NCBI RefSeq assembly: GCF_002879865.1
Contig: NZ_PNXY01000007.1
Span: 248,001 to 312,000, forward strand
Length of the DNA: 64,000 nt
Direction: 5' to 3'
Source of the DNA: Paraburkholderia rhynchosiae
GTDB taxonomy: Bacteria > Pseudomonadota > Gammaproteobacteria > Burkholderiales > Burkholderiaceae
The position numbers and the translations under genes were made by a program. Positions 36,004 to 46,200 of this stretch are shown here, in pieces. The notes under the pieces are model-generated. The model saw nothing but the letters and a program-made list of their open reading frames with translations. It did not search any database and was not told the origin of the DNA. Position 1 is the stretch's first letter, and each line of letters begins with the position of its first letter.

Positions 36004-36657
36004 ATGGCGAACACCACGCTTACCATCAGCAGCAAGAACTATTCGTCGTGGTCGCTGCGCGGCTGGTTGCTGACGCGCTTTAGCGGCTTGCCCTTCGATG
36101 AGATCGTGATGCCGATCGACGATCCGGCGGCGCGCGCCGAACTGCTGCTTCTATCGCCGTCCATTCTTGTGCCGTGCCTCTTTCACGACGGCATAAAGAT
36201 CTGGGACACGCTCGCCATCGCCGAATATCTGAATGAGGTGAAGCCCAAAGCGCTGCTGTTGCCGAAGGACATTCGCGCGCGTGCGCATTGCCGCTCGATT
36301 TGCGGCGAGATGCACTCGGGTTTCGCTTCGCTGCGCTCGGCGCTGCCGATGAATCTCAAAGCGCATTTCCCCGGCTTCAAGGTATGGGCGCGCGCGCAAT
36401 CGGATATCGACCGTATCGTGACGATCTGGAGCGAGTGCCTGAAACAGTACGGCGGTCCGTTCCTGTTTGGTGAGCGCACCGCGGCCGATGCGATGTACGC
36501 GCCGGTCGTCACGCGTTTCGTGACCTACGACGTGAAGCTGGATCCGGATATCGTCGAATACGGGCAGCGCATCATGGCTTTGCCCGAGATGCAGCAGTGG
36601 GTCGCGGACGCGCAGCAGGAAGCGGAAGAGATCGACGAGCTGGACGTCGAGTTCTGA
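36004..36657 (+). CDS. Glutathione S-transferase family protein
   Basis: 217 aa. Thioredoxin-like N-terminal domain (TLTISSKNYSSWSLRGWLLT with the active-site Ser region, then SILVPCLFHDGIKIWDTLAI including the cis-Pro analogue and GSH-binding acidic/Ser site). The helical C-terminal domain follows. GGAGGAGACACG precedes the ATG at 36004, which settles the start over a 42-codon upstream extension. The substrate is unknown. It is monocistronic and followed by the second 11-bp repeat array. Confidence 0.88.
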   Translation: MANTTLTISSKNYSSWSLRGWLLTRFSGLPFDEIVMPIDDPAARAELLLLSPSILVPCLFHDGIKIWDTLAIAEYLNEVKPKALLLPKDIRARAHCRSICGEMHSGFASLRSALPMNLKAHFPGFKVWARAQSDIDRIVTIWSECLKQYGGPFLFGERTAADAMYAPVVTRFVTYDVKLDPDIVEYGQRIMALPEMQQWVADAQQEAEEIDELDVEF

Positions 36658-36739
36658 TGAGCCGCAGATGCGCTTGAATGACGCGGCAGCCACCACGCGT
36701 CGTCACGTGCCGCAAAGCTGCTAGTTGGCCACGACCGAG

Positions 36740-36838
36740 CCGCTACGTATCCGCTACCTAACCGCTACCTAACCGCTACCTAACCGCTACCTAACCGCTA
36801 CCTAACCGCTACCTAACCGCTCCGTAACCGCTCCGTAA
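36740..36838. repeat. Minisatellite, nine 11-bp units
   Basis: One variant unit (CCGCTACGTAT), six identical units CCGCTACCTAA (36751-36816), then two CCGCTCCGTAA units. The array fills most of the space between the convergent GST and MCP genes and ends 18 nt before the MCP stop. The identical units imply recent expansion by slippage. There are no spacers, so this is not a CRISPR. Confidence 0.9.
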
Positions 36839-36856
36839 CCGCGACCCCGCGGCGAC

Positions 36857-38830
36857 TCAATCGCGTCCGCTTTCCAGCTTGAACACGCTGACCACTTGCG
36901 CGAGACGCGCGGCGTGCTCGCGCAACTCGGCGGCTGCGTCTTCCGCTTCGCCGACAATCGTCGCGTTTTGCTGAGTCGCTTCGCCGATCTGCGTAACGGC
37001 GAGGTTCACCTGTTCAATGCCGCCCGATTGTTCGCGCGATGCAACGCTGATCTCGCCCATGATTGAGCGCACCTGGCCGACCTGCTGAACGATGCCTTGC
37101 ATCGTCGTGCTGGCTTGCTCGGCGATCTGGAAGCCGCTTTGCACGGTCGCCGTCGATTCCGCGATCAGACCTTCGATCTCCTTCACCGACGCCGCGCTGC
37201 GCTGCGCGAGCGCGCGCACTTCGGAGGCCACCACCGCAAAGCCCCTGCCGTGCTCGCCCGCGCGGGCCGCCTCGACGGCCGCGTTCAGGGCAAGAATGTT
37301 GGTCTGGAATGCGATGCTTTCGATCACGCTCGTGATCTCGGCAATCTTTTGGGACGAACGGCTGATCTCGCCCATCGTCGATACCACGCGTTCCACTGCG
37401 CGGCCTCCTTCGAGCGCCGCGTCCGCCGCGCGCGTGACCAGCGTGTTGGCTTGCGCGGCATGGTCCGCGTTCTGTTGCACCGTCGACGTGATCTGCTCCA
37501 TGCTGGCTGCGGTTTCTTCGAGGCTGCTCGCTTGAGTGGCGATGCGCGAGGCGATATTGCCGCTGCCCGCGGCGATCTTCTCGGTGCCTTCCGACATATC
37601 GGTCGACGCGCTGCGCACCTGCGAAACGATACGCGCCAGACCTTCGCCGATGCCGTCGATCGAGCGCATCAGGCGGCCGATTTCGTCAGCGCGTCCGCTT
37701 GCGCTCTTCGCCACGCGCACGCTGAGATCGCCTGACGCGAAGCGCTCCGACGCCTTGGCGGCTTCGTCGAGCGGCCGGCTCACGAGGCGCCGCACCGCGA
37801 ACAGGAACACGACCGCGAACACGCCGACCAGCGCGAAACCCAGCAGCATAAAGTGATTGCGCGTGGAGGTGACTTCGGCCATTACTTCGTCGCGCGGCGC
37901 GACGCCGCCCACCAGCCATTGCCATTCCGGCACCGTCACGAACGAGACGAACTTGTCGCGCGCGCCTTGCTCGCTGAGGGTGGCGTCGGCGGAACTGTAT
38001 TCGAGCCGGCCTTCCTTCATGTCGAGCATTTGCTGATACGGCGCGTTCGCATTGTCCGCGGCCTGGCCGGCGGCGGCCGGATGCACGATCAGCTTGCCGC
38101 GATCCGCGCCCTTCGACGCGTTCAGCACAAAGTAATACCCGCTGTCGCCAATCTTCAGCTTGCGAATGCCGTCTTCGACCTGCTGGATTTCCCCATCGAC
38201 GTTCACGCCAACAAAGAGCGCGCCGATCACGCGGCCGCTCGCATCGGTAACCGGCCGGTATTGTGTGATCCAGCGCTTGCCGAAAAGCGCGGCGAGTCCC
38301 GTGTATGTCTTGTTCGCGACGACCAGCGCATAGGCCGGTCCCTTGCGGTCGAGCAGCGTGCCGATTGCGCGTGAGCCGTCCTGCTTCTTGAGCGAGGTCG
38401 TCACGCGTACGAAATCATCGCCGCTGCGCGCGAAGATCGTAGCCACCGCGCCGCTGCGCTCGAGAAACTGGTCGGGAATGCTGAAGTCCATGTTCAGAAC
38501 TTTGTCGCCGGCCTTGAACGTGGGTGTGGCCACACCGTTGACGTCGATCTTCTGTGTTTCGTCGAGCGTGTACGTGGTCGGCAGGAAGCTTGCGAACATC
38601 GACGTCGAACGGTCGACTTCGGCTGACAGCGCCTTATCGAACAACGTGATCATCGCGGCGATCGAGCGGTCTTTGTCGGCGATGCGTTCAAGCACCTGGT
38701 CGCTGACCTGCTTGCCGGCGCTGCGCGTGAGCGCCCACGTGAAGGAGGCGAAAATCAACGCCACCAGCACGCATGAAAGTACGGCGAGCCGGGCGCCGAC
38801 GCTGGCGCGGCGCAAAGAGAGAAATTGCAT
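36857..38830 (-). CDS. Methyl-accepting chemotaxis protein with a periplasmic Cache domain
   Basis: 657 aa. TM1 (about residues 15-35), a ~290-residue periplasmic Cache-type sensor ([20 protein letters not shown] and [18 protein letters not shown] are typical), TM2 (about 330-350), HAMP, then the signalling domain with tip [20 protein letters not shown]. Cache domains bind small organic acids or amino acids; the ligand is not known. Upstream lie a stable hairpin in the leader and a sigma-28-like promoter. No chemotaxis operon is near. Confidence 0.93.
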   Translation of the reverse strand: MQFLSLRRASVGARLAVLSCVLVALIFASFTWALTRSAGKQVSDQVLERIADKDRSIAAMITLFDKALSAEVDRSTSMFASFLPTTYTLDETQKIDVNGVATPTFKAGDKVLNMDFSIPDQFLERSGAVATIFARSGDDFVRVTTSLKKQDGSRAIGTLLDRKGPAYALVVANKTYTGLAALFGKRWITQYRPVTDASGRVIGALFVGVNVDGEIQQVEDGIRKLKIGDSGYYFVLNASKGADRGKLIVHPAAAGQAADNANAPYQQMLDMKEGRLEYSSADATLSEQGARDKFVSFVTVPEWQWLVGGVAPRDEVMAEVTSTRNHFMLLGFALVGVFAVVFLFAVRRLVSRPLDEAAKASERFASGDLSVRVAKSASGRADEIGRLMRSIDGIGEGLARIVSQVRSASTDMSEGTEKIAAGSGNIASRIATQASSLEETAASMEQITSTVQQNADHAAQANTLVTRAADAALEGGRAVERVVSTMGEISRSSQKIAEITSVIESIAFQTNILALNAAVEAARAGEHGRGFAVVASEVRALAQRSAASVKEIEGLIAESTATVQSGFQIAEQASTTMQGIVQQVGQVRSIMGEISVASREQSGGIEQVNLAVTQIGEATQQNATIVGEAEDAAAELREHAARLAQVVSVFKLESGRD

Positions 38831-38864
38831 GGGCGTATGCGGAGTAAGAGGGACAAACGACGCA

Positions 38865-38888
38865 CGGCGAGTGCACGGGCACTCGCCG
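38865..38888 (-). promoter_or_regulatory. Perfect 10-bp hairpin in the MCP leader
   Basis: CGGCGAGTGC and GCACTCGCCG around a 4-nt loop, 35 nt upstream of the MCP start and between it and the putative promoter. It would form in the mRNA leader; there is no T-run. It could modulate translation or be an operator. Confidence 0.4.
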
Positions 38889-38901
38889 GCAACGTGTCTT
38901 G

Positions 38902-38929
38902 TTTACGGCCGCATTTAACGCATTCTTTA
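38902..38929 (-). promoter_or_regulatory. Putative sigma-28 (FliA) promoter of the Cache MCP gene
   Basis: On the minus strand TAAAGAAT, 12 nt, GCCGTAAA resembles the FliA consensus TAAAGTTT-N11-GCCGATAA, with 6 of 8 matches in each half. It lies upstream of an MCP gene, a usual FliA target. The spacer is one base long. Confidence 0.4.
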
Positions 38930-39003
38930 GCAAGGTGGAAGGGTTCCGTAATCGTGCAACGCCCCATAAGCGCTTGATTGCGCTCGACATGGACGCCCGG
39001 GCG

Positions 39004-41316
39004 TCAGGACCCGGAGCGCCAGGTGCGCAGCAATAGCGCGTTCGTGACCACACTGACGCTGGAAAATGCCATGGCCGCGCCGGCCAGCATCGGATTCAGC
39101 AAGCCGAACGCGGCGAGCGGAATGCCGACCAGGTTGTAGACGAAGGCCCAGAACAGGTTCTGCTGGATCTTCCGCCAGGTTTTGCGCGAGATGTCGATCG
39201 CGTCGGCCACCAGCGCCGGATCGCCGCGCATCAGCGTGATGCCGGCCGCGTGCATGGCGACGTCGGTGCCGGTCGCCATCGCGATGCCAATGTCGGCGGC
39301 GGCCAATGCGGGCGCGTCGTTGATGCCGTCGCCAGCCATCGCCACGATGCCCGCGCTGCGGATCTTCAGGTCGCGGATCACGCGGGCCTTGTCGTCGGGC
39401 AGCACTTCCGCATGGAATTCGTCGATGCCGAGCGCGTTCGCGACGCTCGCCGCGCTGCCGTGATTGTCGCCGGTCACGAGCACGCTTTCGACGCCCAATC
39501 GCGCGAGCCGCTCGATGGCCGCCCGCGCGGTCGGCTTGACCGTGTCGCCGAACGCGATCAGCGCGAGCGCGGCGGGCGCTTGCGGACCGCGCTGCATGAG
39601 CCACGACACGGTGTTGCCCGCGGCTTCGAGTTCGCGAGCGCGCACCTTTGCTTCCGGCGATAGCGCGATGCCCAGCTCCTGAAGCCAGCGCGTACTGCCG
39701 AGCGCCAGCGTGCGGCCGTCGACGTCCGCTTCGACGCCCCGGCCCGCGATTGCGCGCGCGGCGCTCGCGGTGAGTGCTTTCGCTTCGGACGCCGCCGCTT
39801 CGTGCGCTTTGACGACGGCTCGCGCCAACGGGTGATCGCTTTGACGCTGCACGGCGGCGGCGAGCGCGAGCGCGTCGTCGCGTTTGATATTGCCGACCGC
39901 TTCGAACGCCGTCACCGACGGTTGGCCGATCGTCAGCGTGCCGGTTTTGTCGAACGCAACAATATTCACCTGATGCGCGGTTTCCAGCGCCTCGGCGTCC
40001 TTGATCAACACGCCGTGCCGCGCCGCGACGCCGGTTCCGGCCATGACCGCCGCTGGCGTCGCGAGTCCGAGCGCGCACGGGCAAGCGATCACTAGCACGG
40101 CGACCGCATTGAGGATCGCCGTTTCGCCGCCCGAGCCCGCGATCAGCCAGCCGATCAGCGTGAGCGCGGCAATCGCGAGAATTGCCGGCACGAAGATTTC
40201 GCTGACGCGGTCGACGAGCCGCTGGATCGGCGCCTTCTTCGCCTGGGCGCTCTCGACGAGGCGAATGATCCGCGCCAGCGTCGTTTCAGCGCCGATTGCG
40301 GTGGTCGTCACCGCAATCGCGCCTTCGCCGTTGATGGAGCCGGCGGTCACTGCGTCGCCCGTCTGTTTGGCCACCGGCAGGCTTTCGCCGGTAATCAGCG
40401 ATTCGTCGATATGGGTGCGGCCTTCCAGCACCACGCCATCCACTGCAACGCGCTCGCCGGGCCGCACGATCACCACCGTGCCGACTTTCACTTGCGCGAG
40501 CGGCACTTCCCGCTCGCCCGCGCCGACGCGAATGCGCGCGCGGTCGGGCCGTAGCGCCTGGAGCGCGCGGATCGCGTCGGTGGTTTGACGCTTGGCGCGC
40601 GCTTCGAGCCATTTGCCAAAGCGCACGAGCGTAATGACAACCGCCGACGCCTCGAAGTACAGATGCATCGCGTCGCCCGAATGCCCCGCCAGCTGATACA
40701 CGCTGATGCCGTATGCCGCCGACGTACCGAGCGCCACCAGCAAGTCCATGTTCCCCGCGCCGGCGCGCACGGCCCGATAAGCCGCGCGATAGAAACGTGC
40801 GCCGAACACAAACTGCACGATCGACGCGAGGCCGAATTGCAGCCACGGCGGGAGCATTGCGTGTACGCCGAACCATTCGCCCGCCATCGGAACGACGAGC
40901 GGCAGCGTCAGCAAAGCGCAGAGGAGCACGGCCGCTAGTTCGCGGCGCGCGTGGCTGAGCTTGCGGTCGGTGGTCGCAGTGGCGGCAGTCGCAGCGGCGG
41001 TGGGTTCTGAAGCGCTGGAGAAGTCGCCATCGGCAGTTTCCAGCGCGGCATCCGGCGGCGCGACCAACGCTGCTTCGTAGCCGGCTTTCTTGACGGCGGC
41101 GATCAGCGCGTCGGCGCCGGTAGCCGCGTCGGTCAGATTGACGCTTGCGGTCTCGGTCGCCAGATTCACCGACGCCCCCGCGACGCCCGGCACCTTCGCC
41201 AGCGCCTTTTCGACGCGCATCGCGCACGAGGCACAGGTCATCCCGCCGATTTCGAGTTCGGCGGTGTGAGTCGGGCTTGCGCTTGTCGAGCGCGGGGCAG
41301 TGGCAAGTTGGGTCAT
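39004..41316 (-). CDS. copA: Copper-translocating P1B-type ATPase
   Basis: 770 aa from the Met at 41316. One N-terminal heavy-metal domain ([16 protein letters not shown], CxxC at about residues 28-31) is followed by eight membrane helices with the transport motif [11 protein letters not shown]. The phosphorylation site is [12 protein letters not shown], with TGDN and [19 protein letters not shown] later. These features mark a Cu(I) exporter of the inner membrane. Upstream is a CueR-type operator in a 19-bp promoter spacer, so it is copper-induced. No cueR or copZ lies beside it. The exact start is uncertain; a Met at 41340 is possible and neither has a good ribosome site. Confidence 0.94.
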   Translation of the reverse strand: MTQLATAPRSTSASPTHTAELEIGGMTCASCAMRVEKALAKVPGVAGASVNLATETASVNLTDAATGADALIAAVKKAGYEAALVAPPDAALETADGDFSSASEPTAAATAATATTDRKLSHARRELAAVLLCALLTLPLVVPMAGEWFGVHAMLPPWLQFGLASIVQFVFGARFYRAAYRAVRAGAGNMDLLVALGTSAAYGISVYQLAGHSGDAMHLYFEASAVVITLVRFGKWLEARAKRQTTDAIRALQALRPDRARIRVGAGEREVPLAQVKVGTVVIVRPGERVAVDGVVLEGRTHIDESLITGESLPVAKQTGDAVTAGSINGEGAIAVTTTAIGAETTLARIIRLVESAQAKKAPIQRLVDRVSEIFVPAILAIAALTLIGWLIAGSGGETAILNAVAVLVIACPCALGLATPAAVMAGTGVAARHGVLIKDAEALETAHQVNIVAFDKTGTLTIGQPSVTAFEAVGNIKRDDALALAAAVQRQSDHPLARAVVKAHEAAASEAKALTASAARAIAGRGVEADVDGRTLALGSTRWLQELGIALSPEAKVRARELEAAGNTVSWLMQRGPQAPAALALIAFGDTVKPTARAAIERLARLGVESVLVTGDNHGSAASVANALGIDEFHAEVLPDDKARVIRDLKIRSAGIVAMAGDGINDAPALAAADIGIAMATGTDVAMHAAGITLMRGDPALVADAIDISRKTWRKIQQNLFWAFVYNLVGIPLAAFGLLNPMLAGAAMAFSSVSVVTNALLLRTWRSGS

Positions 41317-41360
41317 GGTGGGAAAGGCTCGTGCCGGCATTGGGCCGCATAATGAAGCCT

Positions 41361-41391
41361 AGTATCGACCTTCCCATGATGGGAAGGTCAA
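41361..41391 (-). promoter_or_regulatory. copA promoter with CueR-type operator in a 19-bp spacer
   Basis: On the minus strand: -35 TTGACC (41391-41386), a 19-bp spacer, -10 GATACT (41366-41361). The palindrome GACCTTCCCATGATGGGAAGGTC (see 41367-41389; arms ACCTTCCC/GGGAAGGT) fills the spacer. The over-long spacer with an ACCTTCC/GGAAGGT dyad is the established design of MerR-family copper promoters, untwisted by Cu-CueR. Confidence 0.85.
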
Positions 41392-41646
41392 GAACGTCCT
41401 TGCGACGAGCCGCGCGACGAAGCCGCGCATGCAACGGCCCGTCGTCGTGCGAATCCGGCTTGCTCGTTCACGTCAAGGCGCTATTCACGCCTTTGCGCTT
41501 GCCTGGTGAGCGAGGATACGATACAACGCGATGTTGTCGGCGATACGACCGCGGACTGGCTGCGCTGGCTTTTGGGAGACCGCGCGAGCACGGTTGCGCT
41601 CGCGCCGACGTCTCCCTTTGGACAGCACGTTCCGCCCACTGAACGA

Positions 41647-43068
41647 ATGATAAAAAATCGCCGAGCACTGTTGACGAGTTACTGGACCTGCGCATCGTTC
41701 GCAGGCCTCGCATTTCTTACTGGTTGCGCATCTGCGCCGTCCACGACGCAAAAGACCACCGGCTGGATCAAGGACGAAGTCGCCGATTCTTATGTATTCG
41801 GCTATCCGCTGGTACTGATGGGCGTCGCGCGCGACGCGGCGATTGGCACCGATCCCGGCCGGGCGCCGCTCAATACGCTGCGCCATGCGCAGGCGTTGCC
41901 GCCCATCGGCGCGGCCAATCCGATGCAGCCGAGCCTCGATACGCTGGATTCCACGGGCTGGCTCGATCTCGGAAGCGAGCCGGTAATCGTCTCGCTGCCC
42001 GACTCGCGGGGCCGCTACGTCGATGTCCGCGTGCTCGATATGTGGACCAATGTGGTGTGGTCGACGAGCGATCAATTCGCAACCCGCGCGGCCGGCATCA
42101 AGGCGCAAGCCATCGCCTTCGTCGGAACGGGCTGGCAGGGCGACCTGCCGAAGAACGTGAAGCGCGTCGACGTGCCGACCCGCAATGCCTGGGTCAGCGT
42201 GCGCATTCAGTCGAACGGCGCGCGCGATCTGACGGCGGTTCGCAAGCTGCAGCGCGCGATTCGCGTCGCGCCGCTCTCCGTCTATACGGGCGACACGCGT
42301 TCGGCGTCGATAGCGCCGCCGCGCAGCAATGCGGATGCCGCCGCTGCCGCCGGCGCATCGGGCACACCCGCCGCACAAGTTGCCGCACTCGACGCAAACG
42401 GATTCTTCAACCGCCTTGCGCAGGCGCTGCCCGACAATCCGCCGACACCGGCCGATCCGCATGCGCTTAAAATTCTCTCCGATCTTGGCGTGACGCCGGG
42501 CGAGGCTGCAAAGCTGCCCGCCGCATCCGACGCGATTGCAGCCGGTCTCGCCGATGGTCACGAACGCGTGGTGACGCCGCCGTCGAATTTGCTGACCGGC
42601 AATGGCTGGAACTGGTTTGGCGACGGCGTGGGCAATTACGGCCCGGACTATGCATTGCGTGCCTACGCGGCGTATGCCCACCCCGGCATCGGCACGAAAG
42701 ACGACGAAGTGCGCGCGGTCGCTACTCAGGACAGCGACGGTCATGCGCTCAACGGTGCGAACCGCTATGTGATTCACTTCGCGCCGAATCAGTTGCCGCC
42801 GGTGCGCGGCTTCTGGTCGATCACCGCTTATACGAAAGACGGCGCGCTCGGCGAAAGCGCTCCGGCGCGTATGGCGGTCGGCGATCGCAATGGCGCGCGC
42901 CGCAATCGCGATGGTTCGCTGGATGTGACGGTGTCGTCGGCTCGCAGCAAGAGCGGTAACTGGCTGCCGGCGCCGCGCGCCGATCTGCAACTGGTGCTGC
43001 GCTTGTATGCGCCAAAGCCGCAAGCCACCGACGGCACCTGGCAGCCCCCGGCCGTGGTGCGTCAGTAA
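41647..43068 (+). CDS. DUF1254 (and DUF1214) domain lipoprotein
   Basis: 473 aa. A hydrophobic signal ends in the lipobox FLTGC (Cys27). The DUF1254 part follows (DSYVFGYPLVLMGVARDAAI; PDSRGRYVDVRVLDMWTNV). The C-terminal DUF1214-like part includes NRYVIHFAPNQLPPVRGFWS and SARSKSGNWLPAP. These proteins occur widely in proteobacteria and their activity is not established. The longer open frame before 41647 (47 codons) has no homology; the signal peptide fixes the start. Monocistronic. Confidence 0.85.
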   Translation: MIKNRRALLTSYWTCASFAGLAFLTGCASAPSTTQKTTGWIKDEVADSYVFGYPLVLMGVARDAAIGTDPGRAPLNTLRHAQALPPIGAANPMQPSLDTLDSTGWLDLGSEPVIVSLPDSRGRYVDVRVLDMWTNVVWSTSDQFATRAAGIKAQAIAFVGTGWQGDLPKNVKRVDVPTRNAWVSVRIQSNGARDLTAVRKLQRAIRVAPLSVYTGDTRSASIAPPRSNADAAAAAGASGTPAAQVAALDANGFFNRLAQALPDNPPTPADPHALKILSDLGVTPGEAAKLPAASDAIAAGLADGHERVVTPPSNLLTGNGWNWFGDGVGNYGPDYALRAYAAYAHPGIGTKDDEVRAVATQDSDGHALNGANRYVIHFAPNQLPPVRGFWSITAYTKDGALGESAPARMAVGDRNGARRNRDGSLDVTVSSARSKSGNWLPAPRADLQLVLRLYAPKPQATDGTWQPPAVVRQ

Positions 43069-43158
43069 ACAACGGCGCGAGTCAAATCCCAATCAGCGCG
43101 TGTCCGTCACAACGCCACAGTGAAGGACGGATACGCGACTCTCTAGCGCGGGCAATTG

Positions 43159-43175
43159 TGTAAGGCCCGCTTACA
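43159..43175. promoter_or_regulatory. Perfect inverted repeat TGTAAG-N5-CTTACA
   Basis: TGTAAG-GCCCG-CTTACA, 93 nt upstream of the DUF748 gene start, with a TATACT (43203-43208) in between that could be its -10. The spacing suits a response-regulator or repressor operator. The factor is unknown. Confidence 0.4.
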
Positions 43176-43267
43176 TTTCTATCGCACGAAAGATTGACGA
43201 CTTATACTGCCGCTTGCGGGATTTTCGTTTCGCGGCGGGCTTGCCGCCGCATTACCCAAAACCGAGC

Positions 43268-46200
43268 ATGGCAAGCCTCAATAAAGCATCATTCGCCTCT
43301 TCCATACAGACCGTGCGCGACGTCGCGCAGTCGCGCCGCACACGGCGCGTCATCACAGGTCTGCTGATCTTCATCGTATTGTTCGGTCTGCTGGGCTTTT
43401 TCGCGGCGCCGCCGCTGATTCGCCACATCGCCGAACAGCAACTGAGTAAACAGCTCGACCGGCCCGCAACCATTGGCCGCATCTCGCTCAATCCCTATAC
43501 GCTCAAACTCGAAGCCGACCGTGTGCATATCGGCGAGCGCGGCGGCGCTGGCAATTTCGTCGACATCGAGCGGCTTATCGTGCGACCGTCATGGAGTTCG
43601 CTGTTTCGCGCAGCGCCGATCATCGACGAACTGCAACTCGATTCGCCGCGCTTTCATATTGTTCGCTACGGCGCGCAGCGCTTTAATTTCACCGACCTGA
43701 TCGAGAAATTCGCGAAGCAGCCGGCCACGCCGGACAGCAAGCCGACGCAATTTTCCGTGTCGAACATTCGTCTCGAAAACGGCCAGATCACCTTCGACGA
43801 CAAACTGCTCGGCGCGACTCACGTGATCGATCAATGGAAGCTCGGCATTCCGTTTATCGCGACGCTGCCTTCGAAAACGGATATCTTCGTCGAGCCTTTA
43901 TTGCGCGCGCGGATCGACGGCAGTCCGCTTGCCATCGACGGCAAGACGAAGCCGTTCGCGGCGTCGCGCGAGTCGGAAGTGTCGTTGCGCTTCGAGGGGC
44001 TCGACGTGCCGCGCCTCATCTCCTACGTGCCGACCAGACTGCCGGTGATCGTACAGGCGGGCAAGCTGTCCACGGACCTGAAGCTCAACTTCGTGATGTC
44101 CAACGAGGCGCCGTCGCTGCGCGTGGCAGGCACCGTCGATCTGAATGACGTCGACGTGCAGGACCCGAGCAAGGCGCCGTTTTTTGCGGCGCGCGCGGTG
44201 CATGTCGTTGCCCGCACGCTCGAGCCGCTCAAGAGCATCTATCACTTCGACGACATTCGTATCGATGCGCCGAGCGCAAATCTGGCGCGCGACAGGAACG
44301 GTGTGTTGAGCGTCGAGCGGATGTTCGCGCCGGCGCCGGCTGCCGCAAAAACGGCGGCTGAATCGGCGAGTGCGCCGGCGGCTGCGTCGGCCCCGGCTGC
44401 GGCGCAACGCGCGGCGAGTGGGCCGGCTGCGGCATCAAGCGCGAACGCGGCGCAAAACGCAGCGCAAAAGGAAACGCCAAAAACCGCACCGCCGCTCGAT
44501 CTGTCGATCAAACGCTTCGTGCTCAACGATGGCACAGTGAATGTGCGTGACGATGCGGCATCGCGTCCCGTCGACGTCGGGCTCGAACAGCTCGCCGTCA
44601 CGCTGACCGATTTTTCCACGCTCGCCACAGCGCCCGCGCATTACACGCTGAATACCGACTTCAAGCGTAACGGCGGTTCGCTCGGCGCGGCGGGCGCATT
44701 TGGGCTCGCCGCCAAAACGGCCAGCGCGAAGCTCGATCTCAAGTCACTGAACTTGCCGCTGCTGCAACCGTATCTCGACACGGCGACCGCGGCGCAGGTG
44801 ACCGACGGCGCGCTGTCCGCGACGGCGAATATCGGCGCAAACTGGTCCAAGTCGCCGGCAGCCGTGATGGTCGCCGATACGCAACTCGACTTGCGGTCGC
44901 TGAAAGTGGCCGCGCGTGGCAGCAACGAGCCCCTGATTTCGCTCGCGCAGGGCAGCGTGAAGGTCAAGCAGGTGGATCTGAACGCTCGCACGGCCGATGT
45001 CGCGAGCGTCGACACAACCGGCCTCGCGGTTGACGTGCAGCGCCTGAAAGACGGCAGTATCAATCTCGCGTCGCTCGCCGGTCCGCATGAAGCCGAGCCG
45101 CAACGCACCGCAATCCATGCGGCAAAGAAAGCGCAGGCCGAAGGACCGGCATGGCACTACAAGGTCGGCGAGCTGAGTCTGAAGGACGCGACGACCAATT
45201 TCACCGACAACACCACGCCGCAGCCGGTGAAACTGGGCATTGCGCCACTGCAACTGAAAGTGCTGCAGATCAGCGACGACTTGAGCCGTCCGCTGCCGGT
45301 CGAATTGCAAGCCACGCTGAACAGGAAAGGCACACTCGAGCTGAAGGGCGACGTCACTGCGACGCCGCTGAAGGTCGCCGTCAAGGTGAACGCGAACCGG
45401 CTCGACGCGGCGGCTTTCGAACCGTACTTCGGCAGCAAGCTGAACGCGGCAATTGCGAGCGCGCTGCTCAATGCGAGCGGCGATCTGGCGTTGAGCCAGG
45501 CGAAGTCGTTGAAGGCGAGCTATCGCGGCGACGTGGCGCTCGTCGACGTGCGGATGCTCGACAAGGCGACCTCGGACCCGTTCGCCGGATGGCGTTCGCT
45601 CGCGCTGTCGAAGCTGAAAGCGGATTACGACGAGCGCGGCACGTCGGTGGACGCGGAGCGCGTCACTTTCACGAAGTTCTACGGGCGCGTGCTGCTGGAC
45701 GCACGAGGCAAGCTCAATCTGAACGACGTCGTCGCGCATGAAAGCGGCGCGGCACAGTCGCTCACGCGTGACAAGCACGACAAGGGCGGCGCGGAACCCG
45801 TGCCGTTGACGCCGCCGACGGCGTCGGCTGTCGTTGCCGCGTCGGTGCCCGTGGTGGCGTCGGCGTCCGCGCCTGCAACTGCATCTGCATCCGCGCAAGC
45901 GTCGCCCGCCGTACCCGCGACGGTGACGGCCGCCACGCCGCCGCAGAGCCCGGTCAAGCTGCACTTCGGCCAGTTGGTGTTGCAGCAGGGCCGCGTGACG
46001 TACACCGATAACTTCGTCAAGCCGAACTTCACCGCGAACCTCGTCGGCATTCAGGGCACGGTGGGCGCGTTTGGCACGCAGTCGACCACGTCCGCACCGG
46101 TGGACATCGCTGCCAAAGTGGCGGCCAATGGTCCGCTGTCGATTCGCGGCACCGTCAACCCGCTGATCGCCAAGCCGGCGCTCGATCTGACCGCGAGCGC

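Noticed and set aside
36740..36838. Possible CRISPR-like array
   Set aside because: Units are 11 bp and directly adjacent, with no spacers and no cas genes.
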